This document shows, piece after piece, positions 11,300 to 22,196 of a stretch of 64,000 bases of DNA. The stretch is from Halichondria panicea (lineage: Eukaryota; Porifera; Demospongiae; Suberitida; Halichondriidae), in assembly GCF_963675165.1 (NCBI RefSeq), contig NC_087384.1, positions 4,457,182 to 4,521,181 of the forward strand, written 5' to 3'. The position numbers and the translations under genes are program-made. The notes beneath the pieces were generated by a model. The model had not been told where the DNA came from and did no database searches. It saw only the letters and a list, made by a program, of their open reading frames with translations. The stretch's first letter is position 1. Each line of letters opens with the position of its first letter.

Positions 11300-11391
11300 C
11301 CTACCTTCCAGACACAAATTTCAAAGGACATTGGTATCTGCACACTGACTGGACACCAGTAATACAATCGCAATACTCCTGGTATCGTCAT
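11300..11391 (-). pseudogene. 5' remnant of a fifth G gene
   Basis: On the minus strand, an ATG at 11,389-11,391 begins a signal-peptide coding segment that matches G1 and G3 at the DNA level ('actggacacca', 'caatcgcaatactcc'). A short deletion shifts the frame so it reads MTIPGVLRLYYWC instead of a hydrophobic leader. Homology stops after about 90 bp. The rest of the gene is gone. Upstream of it is a complete set of G-type flanking sequence, including a U unit, so a whole tandem unit was once present between G2 and G3. Confidence 0.6.
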
Positions 11392-11395
11392 CTAC

Positions 11396-11640
11396 TTAAC
11401 ACAATGAAAAAACTTATTTAACAAGGTTTTCGATTAAAACAACATTGCAGTTGATGAAACGAAACAAAGACTAAAGGTTCAAATAAACTGTTGTATTCTG
11501 TTAGTTCAATACATCACTGTACTTAACACAATGAAAAAACAAGGTTTTCGATTAAAACAACATTGCAGTTGATGAAACGAAACAAAGACTAAAGGTTCAA
11601 ATAAACTGTTGTATTCATTGAACGCTGTTAGTTCAATATA
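11396..11640. repeat. Direct duplication in a G upstream region
   Basis: The block 'cttaacacaatgaaaaaac ... aaactgttgtattc' occurs twice in tandem (about 11,396-11,505 and 11,521-11,622), with a 9-bp length difference near the start. It matches the region just upstream of G1 (about 4556-4680), so it is part of the G promoter flank duplicated locally. Confidence 0.8.
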
Positions 11641-11826
11641 GCTTATAACATCACTGTACATGCATGCGTGTATTTATTTTGCAGTGCATGTATATCAAAC
11701 ATGTGTATACATAGACACTGCTAACACTTTATTATCCCCCTCCCCCCCCCCCCCCTCCACACACACAGACCACAACTGTTTTTCAAGCATTCATACTATA
11801 CTCTTCATCGCCGCCTCCTCCTCACC

Positions 11827-11990
11827 ATGGCAACAGAGAGTCAGAATAATACATCGACACAGGTAAGGACTCAGATGATGACCAGCTGCCCTAACATCAG
11901 CTGTCCAAGGGCTATGTGAGGAGAATCACAGCACCAATTGAAAGTTACTCTGTATACGTGCACACAGAGGTACTAATGATTTCACCAATA
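11827..11990 (+). pseudogene. U unit 4, MATES-type copy
   Basis: It opens with MATESQNNTSTQ, the best conserved N-terminus of the set after U2, then shifts frame and stops at TGA within the 'ggctatgtgagg' block. Reading the downstream block in its own frame gives LSKGYVRRITAPIESYSVYVHTE. A GTAAGG directly after the twelfth codon and a 'catcag' before the second block look like splice signals, but the gap is only 38 bp, too short for a normal intron. It lies upstream of the G remnant at 11,300-11,391. Confidence 0.5.
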
Positions 11991-12354
11991 ACAGCTTTGG
12001 TATAATTTCAGACCCTCATTCTAAGGAAACAATCAATATTGTTTATTAATAGGTCGTTGATTGACTCACAATAATAAACCCCTAGATCCTGGAATTCTGT
12101 ATCGTACTATTGCAAACATGAGGTACGTTAATATTTTTCAAGTAACAGCTTTTGGTATCAAGTTAAAAGCATGGTCCAATAATGTTTGTCCCAGGAGTTA
12201 ATACCTAGAAACTGGATAATAGCCGTGCTCAATTTTAAGAACAATCCATGCACTGCTAGTTTTTTTCTACTCACTTTTCTAACTATGAGACAGATAATTG
12301 CTTAGTCTAATTGTTATCCGCTATCAAAGTCTTTATCGTAATATTTATACGATA

Positions 12355-12566
12355 TACCGTATAGCGGGTAATTTTCGGGGGACAAAATATTTGTGGTTGA
12401 TCAGCATTTATAGTCATTTCATGGATAATATTTTCGTGGTTGCTGCTTGCACTGCAGGTAAAGGTAGGCAAGGTCGCTTCATTCGTGGGTAAAATATTCG
12501 TGATCAGACCTTCAACCACGAAAACCACGAATATTTTGCCCCATGAAAATTACCCTCTATACGGTA
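12355..12566. mobile_element. MITE with taccgtata/tatacggta termini
   Basis: An inverted-repeat element of about 212 bp. The left end 'taccgtatagcgggtaattt' faces the right end 'accctctatacggta', and inner parts also pair (accacgaa/ttcgtggt). No coding capacity. It belongs to a family seen again at 20,570-20,799, 29,646-29,861, 30,002-30,390 and 31,964-32,148. Confidence 0.75.
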
Positions 12567-12655
12567 TATATATTGTTAGCACAATAATTAAGTTTCAGTC
12601 TAACAAATTACTGTGTTGAGTCCAAATTTACAATGACATAACTTATACTTAAGTA

Positions 12656-12910
12656 CAGTAAAACCTTGACTATCCGGAAGCTCGATTATCTGGCTTTGCA
12701 ATATCCTTTTTAATAATTCAGAAAATGGGCATGTCCTGTGAATGCGCATGTCCATTACAGCTTTTACTATGGAGACAGGCCTGCTTATCTTCTGCGCATG
12801 CGCAGACAACCATGTGGCACAAATTATGAATTAATTGGGGGATAAAGGCATAAAGGCGTGGTTTATCCACTCGTCCGACCTGCCTCGGGAACCAAGGTAA
12901 AGTTTCACTG
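12656..12910. mobile_element. pogo-like MITE, TA target duplication
   Basis: Ends 'cagtaaaaccttgac' and, inverted, 'cagtgaaactttacc', each flanked by TA. The ends and TA duplication match the pogo/Tigger branch of Tc1-mariner. About 255 bp, non-coding, so dependent on a transposase made elsewhere. Confidence 0.6.
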
Positions 12911-13413
12911 TAACACTCTAGATCTGCTTATAGTAGTCCTCTCAATGATCGGATTGCTTACTTGTCACTCATTCACTTTTCTAATCATAGTAGTTTTGAA
13001 GATTTGTGGATATAACTAACGGGTATATTTACGAATGAGTGCATGCATGGGACTCAAAGTGTACTCATCCTTATTACCCCATGCATAAATTAGTTTATGA
13101 GTGTCCACACTAATTTGATAACTTGCAATAATTACGAAATCAGGCAAAACAGGATTGAAATAAGTGCTTTTGTTTTATCTATAGTGACTAGAAATACTTT
13201 CACTACACCACTGTACATGAAGTATACCAAGTATAGTGCATGTACATATAGTGCTTGTACGTATATGCATGGTGTTGATGTTTTTGTAACAAAAAAAAAC
13301 CCAAGGACTTATCATAACTATGAAATAATCGTAGTAAACATACCGGGTACATCTATATAGTTCGTTCTAGTATCTGTTGTTTGCTGAGTATTCTGCTAAC
13401 AGCAGGTATGTAA

Positions 13414-15075
13414 TCAAGTGGTTGGTGGTAACAGTGGTGTGTATTCGCTTGGATCACTGATACGATGTGGAAGGGCTTCGTTATCTGTAAACGATCCTGT
13501 ATGTTGTATAGCTCGTCTTTGAGGGCAGCAGCTATAACCACACCGACTAGTGAGGGAAGATTTCATCCACGAAATAAACACTAAGATGTACAGCAGTAGT
13601 ATAAATGTAACGATAATAAAGACAAAAAACCATGGGCTATTCCTAAATGCCTCGTGGTAAATGAACCAAGCTGACCCCATTGCAAACAGTACTAGGAGAA
13701 AAGCATCAAAATAGTTGTAACGGTCTTTCTTGTATGGTCGTAGGCCAAGGATGATAGCAGGTGTAATAATGAAGATCATTTGGTACACAATAAAGTGGTA
13801 CGTCTGAGAACCAAAGGCTATGAATATTATTCTCAGCAGTAGGTAGACTCCAGCAAACCACCGACAGTCCCTAGTACCAGGTGTTGTTCCATTCTTGAAA
13901 TAGCCCTGTGTGATGTTTGCTAGCTCGTGAATTAGAACACATTTGATTTTGCAGCAAAAGAGACATCTCTGAAACAAATGGTTTTGATAGCATAACAGAA
14001 ACACTGCCGGTAGAAGTACCATGGTAACAGTGAGGATTGATGCTAGTATAGCAAGTGGAATGTATGTGCCCACATTGAAATCAGCTGCGAAGAAGAGAGT
14101 GTATGTTACATTTCCGTATTTGTCATATAAAGGTACTGGCTTCAACAGGCTAATTGAAATCGAACAAAATTTGCTGTAGGATAGTAAAAAGAAGGTTGCG
14201 AACGCATTCACTACAGAGCCTTTTAGTTCCCAGCGTCTCCGAAATCTTGCTAAGCACTTGTGAAATGGCCTCCAGCAATTTACAATTATCCTGTATCCTC
14301 TGTCGTGGAGTGAAATGAACAAGTATACAGCCAAAGTGAAAGCGATTGGATATAGAGCTTCTAGGTATTCCAATGCTACGACTGTGAGTGTGCTCATTTG
14401 CTCACTAATACAAAAGGGAGGAATTAAGAACATAAAAAAGTCCAAATTGAATAGTCCCACAAAATCAGCCACAAATTTATAAAATGAATAGGAGGGAGTA
14501 TATCCACTTATATCGAATGGGTCATTTCTACACAATACAGTGTTTAGCACCTGAGCAATCAAAACAAAGCTGTACAAAACTGGAGAAACAAATTTTATCC
14601 GGAACACAATAACAATCACACAAATCAAAGTCAATGGTACTGTAAGCCTGACAAAGAAGAGTAACCATCCTAAAGGTTGTGGCATGCATTCCTTACACTC
14701 TTTGTAGTAAGAGAAGACAGCTGGTCCCAGTCCTGGTTGGCAGTGACTACAGAGTATCCCTGTGCGATTGAGAGGACCACACATCTCCTCATCTAATTCT
14801 GATACATCAGAGGGTACATCATTGAATTTTGATAATCGACTTTTCGTGTTGTATGGGCAGGCTCCAAAATGTTCTATGTCATTGTTGTAAGTTAAGCAGA
14901 AACCCTCTAATATTTTTATACTATTTGTCACATTCGAGCACTGCAATATAGTATTGATCTCTTGTCCACACTCACACTTGTTTGCTTGGCGTATAAACCA
15001 TGTTGGGCATGCTTGACTGGACACCAGAACTACCTGTAGGACAATCACAATCACTCCAAGCATTGCCTTCTTCAT
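13414..15075 (-). CDS. G3: ten-pass membrane protein paralog
   Basis: Intronless, 553 aa from the ATG at 15,073-15,075 (MKKAMLGVIVIVLQ); an alternative ATG lies four codons later. The layout is as in G1: leader, CPTWF/CECGQ/FGACPYN/GILCSHCQPGLG Cys-rich ectodomain with all the usual cysteines, about ten membrane segments, LRPYKKDRYNYFD, and a tail ending SEYTPLLPPTT. It is closest to G1 in the membrane region (shared FRIKFVSPVLYSFVLIAQ and YQMIFIITPAIILG) and forms the G1/G3 pair as opposed to G2/G4. No lesions. Only the tail end of a U unit remains upstream (about 15,225-15,305). Function unknown. Confidence 0.85.
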   Translation of the reverse strand: MKKAMLGVIVIVLQVVLVSSQACPTWFIRQANKCECGQEINTILQCSNVTNSIKILEGFCLTYNNDIEHFGACPYNTKSRLSKFNDVPSDVSELDEEMCGPLNRTGILCSHCQPGLGPAVFSYYKECKECMPQPLGWLLFFVRLTVPLTLICVIVIVFRIKFVSPVLYSFVLIAQVLNTVLCRNDPFDISGYTPSYSFYKFVADFVGLFNLDFFMFLIPPFCISEQMSTLTVVALEYLEALYPIAFTLAVYLFISLHDRGYRIIVNCWRPFHKCLARFRRRWELKGSVVNAFATFFLLSYSKFCSISISLLKPVPLYDKYGNVTYTLFFAADFNVGTYIPLAILASILTVTMVLLPAVFLLCYQNHLFQRCLFCCKIKCVLIHELANITQGYFKNGTTPGTRDCRWFAGVYLLLRIIFIAFGSQTYHFIVYQMIFIITPAIILGLRPYKKDRYNYFDAFLLVLFAMGSAWFIYHEAFRNSPWFFVFIIVTFILLLYILVFISWMKSSLTSRCGYSCCPQRRAIQHTGSFTDNEALPHRISDPSEYTPLLPPTT

Positions 15076-15224
15076 ACTAAACACAAGAAAAAAAACTCAT
15101 CAGCTAATATCCATGGGAGTCATGAACTGCACTCATGCAGCTAAATTAAAAACAACAGTGCAGCTGATGAAACAAATTGAAAACAAATACTAAAAGTCCA
15201 TGTAAACTGTTGCTTAAAAATTTA

Positions 15225-15305
15225 ACACATGCAGCGGCGATCAAACACTCTATACACACAGAGGATTATTTCACCATAATTACAACATGCAGCTTTGGTA
15301 AAATA
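15225..15305 (+). pseudogene. U unit tail fragment upstream of G3
   Basis: Matches only the last part of the U units: 'cagcggcgatcaaacactc', then 'cacacagaggattatttcac' and 'cagctttggta'. The ATG half is absent. It shows that G3 also once had the head-to-head U partner. An extra 'atgc' sits in 'aacatgcagctttgg' compared with 'aacagctttgg' at 5387 and 11,988. Confidence 0.5.
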
Positions 15306-15838
15306 ACCGAGGTCCAAATAATGTAACCTCCGAATATGCTGTGAGCTTTTTATTATTATGAGCTCCACAACAGCAAGTATTGTATAGTGTAAGTGATGTG
15401 AATTGGCATGCTGTCAGACTGCAACAAAATAATGTTGCAGCTATGTAGTAGAGACATTGAAGATGAAAATTATATACATGTATCATTTGTTCCTTGAAAT
15501 GTTTCTAAAGAAAGTCACTGATGTTTTGTTCTACAATACTCAATGAGGTTCAAGCAGGTAGCTGGAAACTTGTTTTAAAGACGAGTCACTCTAGACTATT
15601 AAGTGCATGTCTATACTATAGCTGAAGTGATATTTAAGTCGGCCGGTACGTGTAGTTGTAGTTGAGAAGGATAATGTTGTTTCAGTCTTCTTATGTTTAT
15701 TGTGTCATTCAGGTCTTGCAAGCATTTTAACTATAGAAACTCGATGTCTAGCCAATGCGTTATGATGGGAGTATATAAGTGAATGTATTCCAGTGTTGTT
15801 TTATAATGAAGTGAGAAGTGAGCAGATATGTATGGTAT
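15306..15838. other. Intergenic, nothing recognised
   Basis: Short AT-rich open frames only. No repeat with a second copy in the window was noticed. Confidence 0.3.
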
Positions 15839-15839
15839 A

Positions 15840-17215
15840 TGGTTAATAGGGTTACTTGATTGTTTTTTCCTTTGTACCTTTTGACAAGTCTAGGTCTCCA
15901 CATGCAGTATTGACTGCATGAGTGATGCGGATTTTTAGGCGAGTTGGTGCATCAGATGGAGTGATCTTCATATCATGTTTATAGGGTCTATACATTACGG
16001 TGTTTGTCATTAGTAGCAATCGATATAAAGTCTGCATTTACTTGCATTTAGTGAAACTTCCATGGATCACCACCAGCTGCATAAAGAATCAATCCGACTG
16101 CATTAGCAGGCCATCATTTACGCTCGTAATGATTTAATATCGTCTGCAAAGATGTAAGATGTAACATATGGCATATTAGTTGATTTGTTCATAACAAGAA
16201 AAGAATCGGTCCAAGAATGATCCCCTGTGGTACACCTGAACAAACAGGAAGAAGTGCAGATTTGGTGCCGTCAATTGATATAAAATGATGTCTGTTTGAC
16301 CACAATTCCCATGTTCCATATAGCTTCAATATTCAATATTCATGTGAAACAGTGTCAAAAGCTTACTCTTTGACTTTGCTAGTTTGTCTTCTATGTGTAC
16401 GAGTACAGTTTATCTGATGTATAATTGCTGGGTTGAACCAGTGAGGACTTGATCTTGAAGGTAGACCTTGACTCCAGGTTAGGGTATAACAGTCTCACAT
16501 GCAGCTGTTTAGAGCTTTAATTCTGATACTGCTTGTGGTGTTGCCAAGAGACTGGCTATTGTGCAAGCTTGGGTAAGTCAGCTTTGAGATAGTTGCGTGC
16601 GTGGTGCTGGTTCATTGAGTACATTCTTTAAAATGAGATTGATTTGTTGATGTTTAGTAAATTAATGTCTGCAGTTACTGGGTATAGTGGAGTCCAGGGC
16701 AGTTCCCCACAAATTAATATTGAATTTTCAAGTCTATAAATGGTGCATTGGTAGCATCAATAGGGTATTTTTGTGAGTGAGCTGTGACATCATTTGCATA
16801 AAGTTTTGCGAAAGGGGTGCATTGCAGAGTGGATGACGAGAACAATGAGTTAGCACTGAAGAACAGTTATAGCATCATGCGCATTCAGATCACAGAGTAA
16901 AATTACATCATCATGAGTGCCTGTGGGTGCAATGAACTGATATTCAGATCTTGTTTATACCGGGCTCAACAGGTGTTATTATGTTTAGTACTTTTGGTGA
17001 TAAATCAAGCTCAAAGGTTATCATTTTTGTGTGTAAATGACAAGTGATTATTTTGACGCGATAGTGCTTTTAACTGCGATTAGGACACCACCACCACCAC
17101 GAGTTTTTCTATCATCTCTATAATAAACCATGTATTACTTCTGGTAATTTGTATAATTATATAGATCATATCGTAGCCATGTTTTTGTTATACAAACAAT
17201 GTCTTAATTAAGCTG
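15840..17215 (-). mobile_element. Decayed LINE: endonuclease and RT remnants
   Basis: Read on the minus strand, 17,215 down to about 16,850 encodes pieces of an APE-type endonuclease: TKTWL, then YRDDRKTRGGGGVLIAVKS, then a degraded ILLCDLNAHD (usually GDFN). Farther on, 16,420 down to 15,840 encodes RT pieces: KAFDTVSHE, CSGVPQGIILGPILFLL and FADDIKSLRA. Stop codons and frameshifts occur throughout, and the segment between endonuclease and RT is shortened. The order endonuclease-RT is typical of jockey/CR1-like LINEs. This is a third LINE family or lineage in the G cluster and the oldest by decay. Confidence 0.75.
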
Positions 17216-17310
17216 TGCTGTGTATTTGATAAACTTCGTGCATTCGGTGGGTTGAATGGAATTTGAGTGATATACTCAGAGGTAGGGGTTGGTAGAATAT
17301 GCTTGAGATA

Positions 17311-17716
17311 CAGTAGACTCTCGTTAATCCGGTCACCCTTGGGACCATGCAGCTTGGCCGGAATAGCGAGGTGGCTGTAGCTCAGGAAATAGCCGCGGCT
17401 TAAAAACAACCTTACCTCGAATCTAATGACTACTTTTGCGGTCCTTGTCTTGAGGATAATGTAGGATATTGAATCATTTTGTTCTCTATTTTATTTACTA
17501 AACCACACCCAAAACGTCATATCCAGCCGTAATACACGTATAAAATTGCATTGAAAACCTTGTTTGGGACAGCCAGCACTGGCCGGTAACCGGAATAGCG
17601 AGTGGCCGTACTTCAGGGTGAGTTTTGTGCAGTAAACATATAGCTAGCATTCCAACCCAAATGGCCGGTATATCGAGGTGGCCGTACTTCAGGGAGCCGG
17701 AATAGCGAGAGTACTG
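17311..17716. mobile_element. pogo-like MITE, 406 bp, TA duplication
   Basis: Left end 'cagtagactctcgttaatcc' and right end 'gccggaatagcgagagtactg' (inverted) form terminal repeats flanked by TA on both sides. Sub-terminal 'ggccgtacttcaggg' and 'ggccggaatagcgag' motifs recur inside. The ends fit pogo/Tigger elements. No coding capacity. Confidence 0.75.
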
Positions 17717-18350
17717 TATTACTATTCTTTTATGCTCAAGTTAATTATTCTTTTCAAATTGCCTATTATTCTGTTCAAATCACCTGTTATTCCCATAATT
17801 ATTATTCCTACAAAGCACAACATAGACCCCATGTCATCGCACATGTAACTATATAATTATAATGGCCACATGACTCTATCTAACTACCACCACTACTACC
17901 ACTATGCAGGTCTATATACAAAATTAATGTTTATACATGATTCGTACTGACCTGTACTTCCGAAACCTGCGAAACCTGCAGTGCCTATTATGCTGGCATA
18001 ATCTACCAACCCGGCCTACTCAGAGGGTTAGTCATCCTCTGAGTCGGAGGATGCCCACTATACTGATTGTATAGGAGTGATAAACGAATTACAGGGTTTA
18101 ATAACAGCGTTACTGTTTTCTATTTGGCTACTGGTTGGAATACTTTCATTGTAAACATCTCTTATATGAGTCCATATAGTGGTGTGTGATATTGGCATTT
18201 TGTGGCTATAAAAAAACCCTCAATCAGTGTTGTTAATAATATTACAATCGTCACAGTATAATATAAGACTATGGAGTGTTGAAACTTAATATTTCTGAAG
18301 CATCAGTCAATAATATCTATAGCTGCATTTTGTTAACAGCTGTGTACATA
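17717..18350. other. 3' flank of G4
   Basis: AT-rich, no open frame of note. A local hairpin 'ctcagagg...cctctgag' lies near 18,019-18,040. The end of the region shows the 'ttaacagctg' motif seen at the 3' side of the other G genes. Confidence 0.35.
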
Positions 18351-20009
18351 TCAAATGGGCTGTGATAGCAGCGGCATGTATTCGCTTGGGTGTCTTATAC
18401 GGTGTGGAAGGGCTTTATTATCTGCAGACAATCTTGTTTGGTATGCAACTCGTTTTCGACTACAGCAGCTGAAACCACGGTTAGTAAGGGCTGTTATCAT
18501 CCATGAAAGGAATAGTCCTATGTACAATACTGGTATACCTATAACGATAATTAATGCAAAAAGCCAACCAATATTCTGGAATGCCTTGCGGTAAATGTAC
18601 AAAGCTGATCCTATCGCAAATATTAGTAAGAGAAAAGCATCGAAATAGTTGTAACGGTCTTTCTTGTATGGTCGTAAACCAAGGAGGATAGCAGGTGAAA
18701 TAATGAAGACCATTTGGTACACAACAAGGTGATACATCTGTGCATTAAAGGCGATGAATATTATTCTCACCAGCAGGTACACACCAGCAAACCATCGACA
18801 GTCCCTAGTACCAGGTGTTGTTCCGTTCTTGAAGTTGCATTGTGTGATGTTTGCTAGCTCGTGAATTAGAACACAATTAATTTTGCTGGAAAAGAGGCAT
18901 CTCTGAAAGAAACGATTCTGGTAGAATAGTAAAAACACTGCTGGTAGGAATACCATGGTAACAGTGATGATTGATGCTAGTATAGCGAGGGGAATATATG
19001 TCCCCGTATTGAAATCAGCTGCGAAGAAGAGAGTGTATGTTACATTTCCGTATTTGTCATATAAAGGTATTGGCTTCAACAGGTTTAAAGAAATCAAACA
19101 AAATCTGCTGTAGGATAGTAAAAAGAACGTTGCAAATGCATTTACTACAGAGCCTTTTAGTTCCCAGCATCTCCGAAACCTTGCTAAGCACTTATGAAAT
19201 GGCCTCCAGCAAAGTACAATTATTCTACATCCTCTGTCGTGGAGCGAAATGAACAAGTATACAGCCAAAGTAAAAACGATTGGATATAGAGCTTCTAGGT
19301 ATTCCAATGCTACGACTGTAAGTGTGCTCATGTGCTCACTGATGCAAAATGAAGGAATTAGGAACATGAAGAAGTCCAAATCGAATAGCCCGAACAAATC
19401 AGCCATAAATTTAAGAAATGAATAGGAGGGGGTATATCCGCTTATAGCAAATGGGTCATTTCTACACAATTCAGTGCTTAGCACCTGAGCCATCAAAACA
19501 AAGCTATTCAGAACTGGAGAGGCAATATTTATCTGGAACACAATAACAATCACACAGATCAAAGTCAATGGTACTGTAAGCCTGACAAAGAAGAGTAGCC
19601 ATCCTAAAGGCTGTGGGATGCATTCCTTACACTCTTTGTAGTAAGAGAAGACAGCTGGTCCCAGTCCTGGTTGGCAGTGACTACAGAGCAGTCCTGTGCG
19701 ATTGAGAGGACCACACATCTCCTCGTCTAGATTTGATACATCAGAGGGTACCTCATTTAATTTATACAGTTGGCTTTTGGTGTTGTATGGGCAGGCTCCA
19801 AAATGTTCTGTATCATTGTTGTAGGTTAAGCAGAAACCGTCTACTATTTCTATCCTGTTTTTTGCATTCAATCGCTGCAATACATTATCCATCTGGTGTC
19901 CACACTCACAATTGTTTGCTTGCCGTATAAACCATGTTGGGCATGCTTGACTGGACACTAAAACTACTTGTACTGCGATTACAATCGCTCCTAGTATATG
20001 TACGGTCAT
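18351..20009 (-). CDS. G4: ten-pass membrane protein paralog, lost ectodomain Cys
   Basis: Intronless, 552 aa from the ATG at 20,007-20,009 (MTVHILGAIVIAVQ). Same layout as G1-G3 but the most divergent copy. In the ectodomain the usual LQCSNVT reads LQRLNAKN, so a conserved cysteine and an N-glycosylation site are both gone. Later the usual ITQGYFKNGTT reads ITQCNFKNGTT, adding a cysteine. The tail ends SEYMPLLSQPI instead of SEYTPLLPSTT but keeps the YxPLL core. About ten membrane segments and the LRPYKKDRYNYFD loop are preserved. Upstream is U5 (21,397) separated by a MITE. Function unknown. Confidence 0.85.
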   Translation of the reverse strand: MTVHILGAIVIAVQVVLVSSQACPTWFIRQANNCECGHQMDNVLQRLNAKNRIEIVDGFCLTYNNDTEHFGACPYNTKSQLYKLNEVPSDVSNLDEEMCGPLNRTGLLCSHCQPGLGPAVFSYYKECKECIPQPLGWLLFFVRLTVPLTLICVIVIVFQINIASPVLNSFVLMAQVLSTELCRNDPFAISGYTPSYSFLKFMADLFGLFDLDFFMFLIPSFCISEHMSTLTVVALEYLEALYPIVFTLAVYLFISLHDRGCRIIVLCWRPFHKCLARFRRCWELKGSVVNAFATFFLLSYSRFCLISLNLLKPIPLYDKYGNVTYTLFFAADFNTGTYIPLAILASIITVTMVFLPAVFLLFYQNRFFQRCLFSSKINCVLIHELANITQCNFKNGTTPGTRDCRWFAGVYLLVRIIFIAFNAQMYHLVVYQMVFIISPAILLGLRPYKKDRYNYFDAFLLLIFAIGSALYIYRKAFQNIGWLFALIIVIGIPVLYIGLFLSWMITALTNRGFSCCSRKRVAYQTRLSADNKALPHRIRHPSEYMPLLSQPI

Positions 20010-20569
20010 CTTCAAACTTGACACTAGAATGTTTCACACATCAACTAACACACTATAATTATTGCATGACTGAACTATATAGGGTTTTCTATATTTGGTG
20101 CATTTTGTAACAACTGCTGCTGAAACAAACACCAGTGGCACTAAATTCAAAAACTATGAATGTGTGAACACAAACACTGAAACCTAACCAAACTGTTGTT
20201 GGTTACAAATGGTTAGGCCTTGATAAATTATGCTTTTTTTTCACCCATTCAAATCTTGAAAAATGTGCCTATTAGCTATCTCCATCATAAAAAATTTTCC
20301 TGCGCATAATAATTATAAGATCTAGATGTAGACATAAACACAGCACACAACTGACACAAGACATTATTAATATTATTATCATGATTCTCAGTGTTATAAC
20401 TATTGCTGACTTGAACTACCGTAAGCGTTCTAATTATAGAACCAGCCTCGGTTAGGACGCCCTATTTTATAACACCCATATGCTATCATACTATTTTTTT
20501 CATACATTGTTTCTAGAAAAATAATTATTTTACTGGTTCTTTAATTAGAATGATTACGGTATTCCATAA

Positions 20570-20799
20570 TACCGTATAGCGCGAAATTTTCGAGGGGCTT
20601 AATTTTCGTGGATTTCGTGGGTTAGCAATCTTACACGAAAATTAAGTCCACGAAAATCGTTCTTTACCTGCTATAACGTGCAAGATTTAAAGGCGTGGCT
20701 TCCGGTAAGCAGTCATTCCGCGAACATTGTGCAACGAAATGGCTTTTAGAGGCCAATCCACGAAATATAAGTGCCTCGAAAATTTCGCGCTATACGGTA
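20570..20799. mobile_element. MITE, taccgtata family
   Basis: About 230 bp with ends 'taccgtatagcgcgaaattt' and inverted 'taccgtatagcgcgaaattt', nearly perfect over 20 bp. The interior has 'aattttcgtggatttcgtgg' and its complement. Non-coding. It is inserted between G4 and U5. Confidence 0.8.
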
Positions 20800-21396
20800 T
20801 TCACTTTTAGGCCAATGTTAATCAATGTCTTGTTTCTGGTTACCTCCCTCCTCAAATTTCACTGCCTCATCAAAAAACTCATTATTATGACATCACTCCA
20901 TTATTTTCATTAGCCACACCTACTTGTGGGTGTGTCACATGATAAATAGCATAGATTGCAGCATAGATTAGGTAAGATTTTCCTTTTTCATATTTGTGGT
21001 TTTATTGTATATCCAGTGTGGTTAACAGGAAATGGGGTTTTACAGGAAGTGATGTCACAATAATGAATAATGATAACCTCCCTCCCTCACTAGTGGTAAG
21101 GTGATTTCCAAACCAGAAACAAGACATTGACGAACACTGGCCTTAGTATTTTTTGTCCTAAAAACGTCGTTGTGCAAAACTTAATGTAATGATTTTTACC
21201 AAAAATAGACATTGATGCCCAATTATTCTTTAGACACCTATTATTATGCTAAAATTATTTTGAGCATAATACAAATGGTGTAAATAGTAGCCTGTAGCAT
21301 CACCATTTTTATACATTCACATAAGCCTACACACAGACCAAGCATTCATCCTGGGCAACATAATTATAATCCAGGAGCCGCAGCCTCTGCCTCGCC
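20800..21396. other. Intergenic with a facing repeat pair
   Basis: No gene. 'atgtcttgtttctggtt' (20,828) and its complement 'aaccagaaacaagacat' (about 21,112) face each other about 285 bp apart, suggesting the ends of a foldback element of about 300 bp. The interior is unremarkable. Confidence 0.45.
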
Positions 21397-21639
21397 ATGG
21401 CAATAGAGAGTCACCATAATACTGACACATGCATGCAGATGGTAGGTACATTGGCTCAGTTCGTGGCCAACTTCATGCCCCTATCATCAACTGTTCGAGG
21501 GCTATGGAAAAGAGTCACAGCGGCAATCGAACAATACTCTATTATATACATGCACAGTGGAGAGGAAGTTGAAACAGGGGGCCCAGCCCCCCCCCCCCCC
21601 CAACATCGAATGCCTGAGTTGGATAGGTGTTCTAATTAA
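21397..21639 (+). CDS. U5: open MATES-type ORF, possibly non-functional
   Basis: 80 codons from the ATG at 21,397. It begins MAIESHHNTDTCMQ, continues GTLAQFVANF, then WKRVTAAIEQYSIIYMHSGEE, and ends in a proline run coded by a C-tract. The first 50 residues align with the other U units in one frame, so together with U2 it is one of two copies still open across both conserved blocks. The last part over the C-tract is probably not original. Head-to-head with G4, 1.4 kb upstream. No known domain. Confidence 0.35.
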   Translation: MAIESHHNTDTCMQMVGTLAQFVANFMPLSSTVRGLWKRVTAAIEQYSIIYMHSGEEVETGGPAPPPPQHRMPELDRCSN

Positions 21640-22196
21640 CCAATTGACAAGGAGAAAACATAAATTTGTAAGCAGAATGAAAGAAGGATTGCTTTTTTGG
21701 ACGTTTCTGATGATAATACTCTTGTAACATGTTTTATAATTGAACGCAATTCTGCTGTATACGGCATTATTATACAACTTGAATGTATAACAAAGTATAA
21801 CAAACTTCAGTGTGTGTGTGGTGTGTGTGTGGGTTATGAGAGTACAAATAATTATTATATAGACCTTAGCACTTGTTCAGAGCTAATAAGCTTGCAGCTA
21901 ATCATGATGTCATAATGAAGAGGTCTGGCTTCCTGCATGTCTCAAATTTTCCGCCGCTCTGCGGGGTGGGGTGCTTTGTACCACCCAAGTGGCCCCCCCA
22001 ACCTTTTAACTGTTCTTACTCCACTGATGCACACATGCAGAGGTGCATATAATAAGCCTTGTTTATGAATTACTTGTCGTATACATGTGTAGTCACAATT
22101 CACAATAGTAATAGGGTTTGTTTGTTTGTCGCAAATGATTAACTACGCATTCAAAATCTGATATACGGTATCTTGTATTTTGTTTTGATTCTTTAG

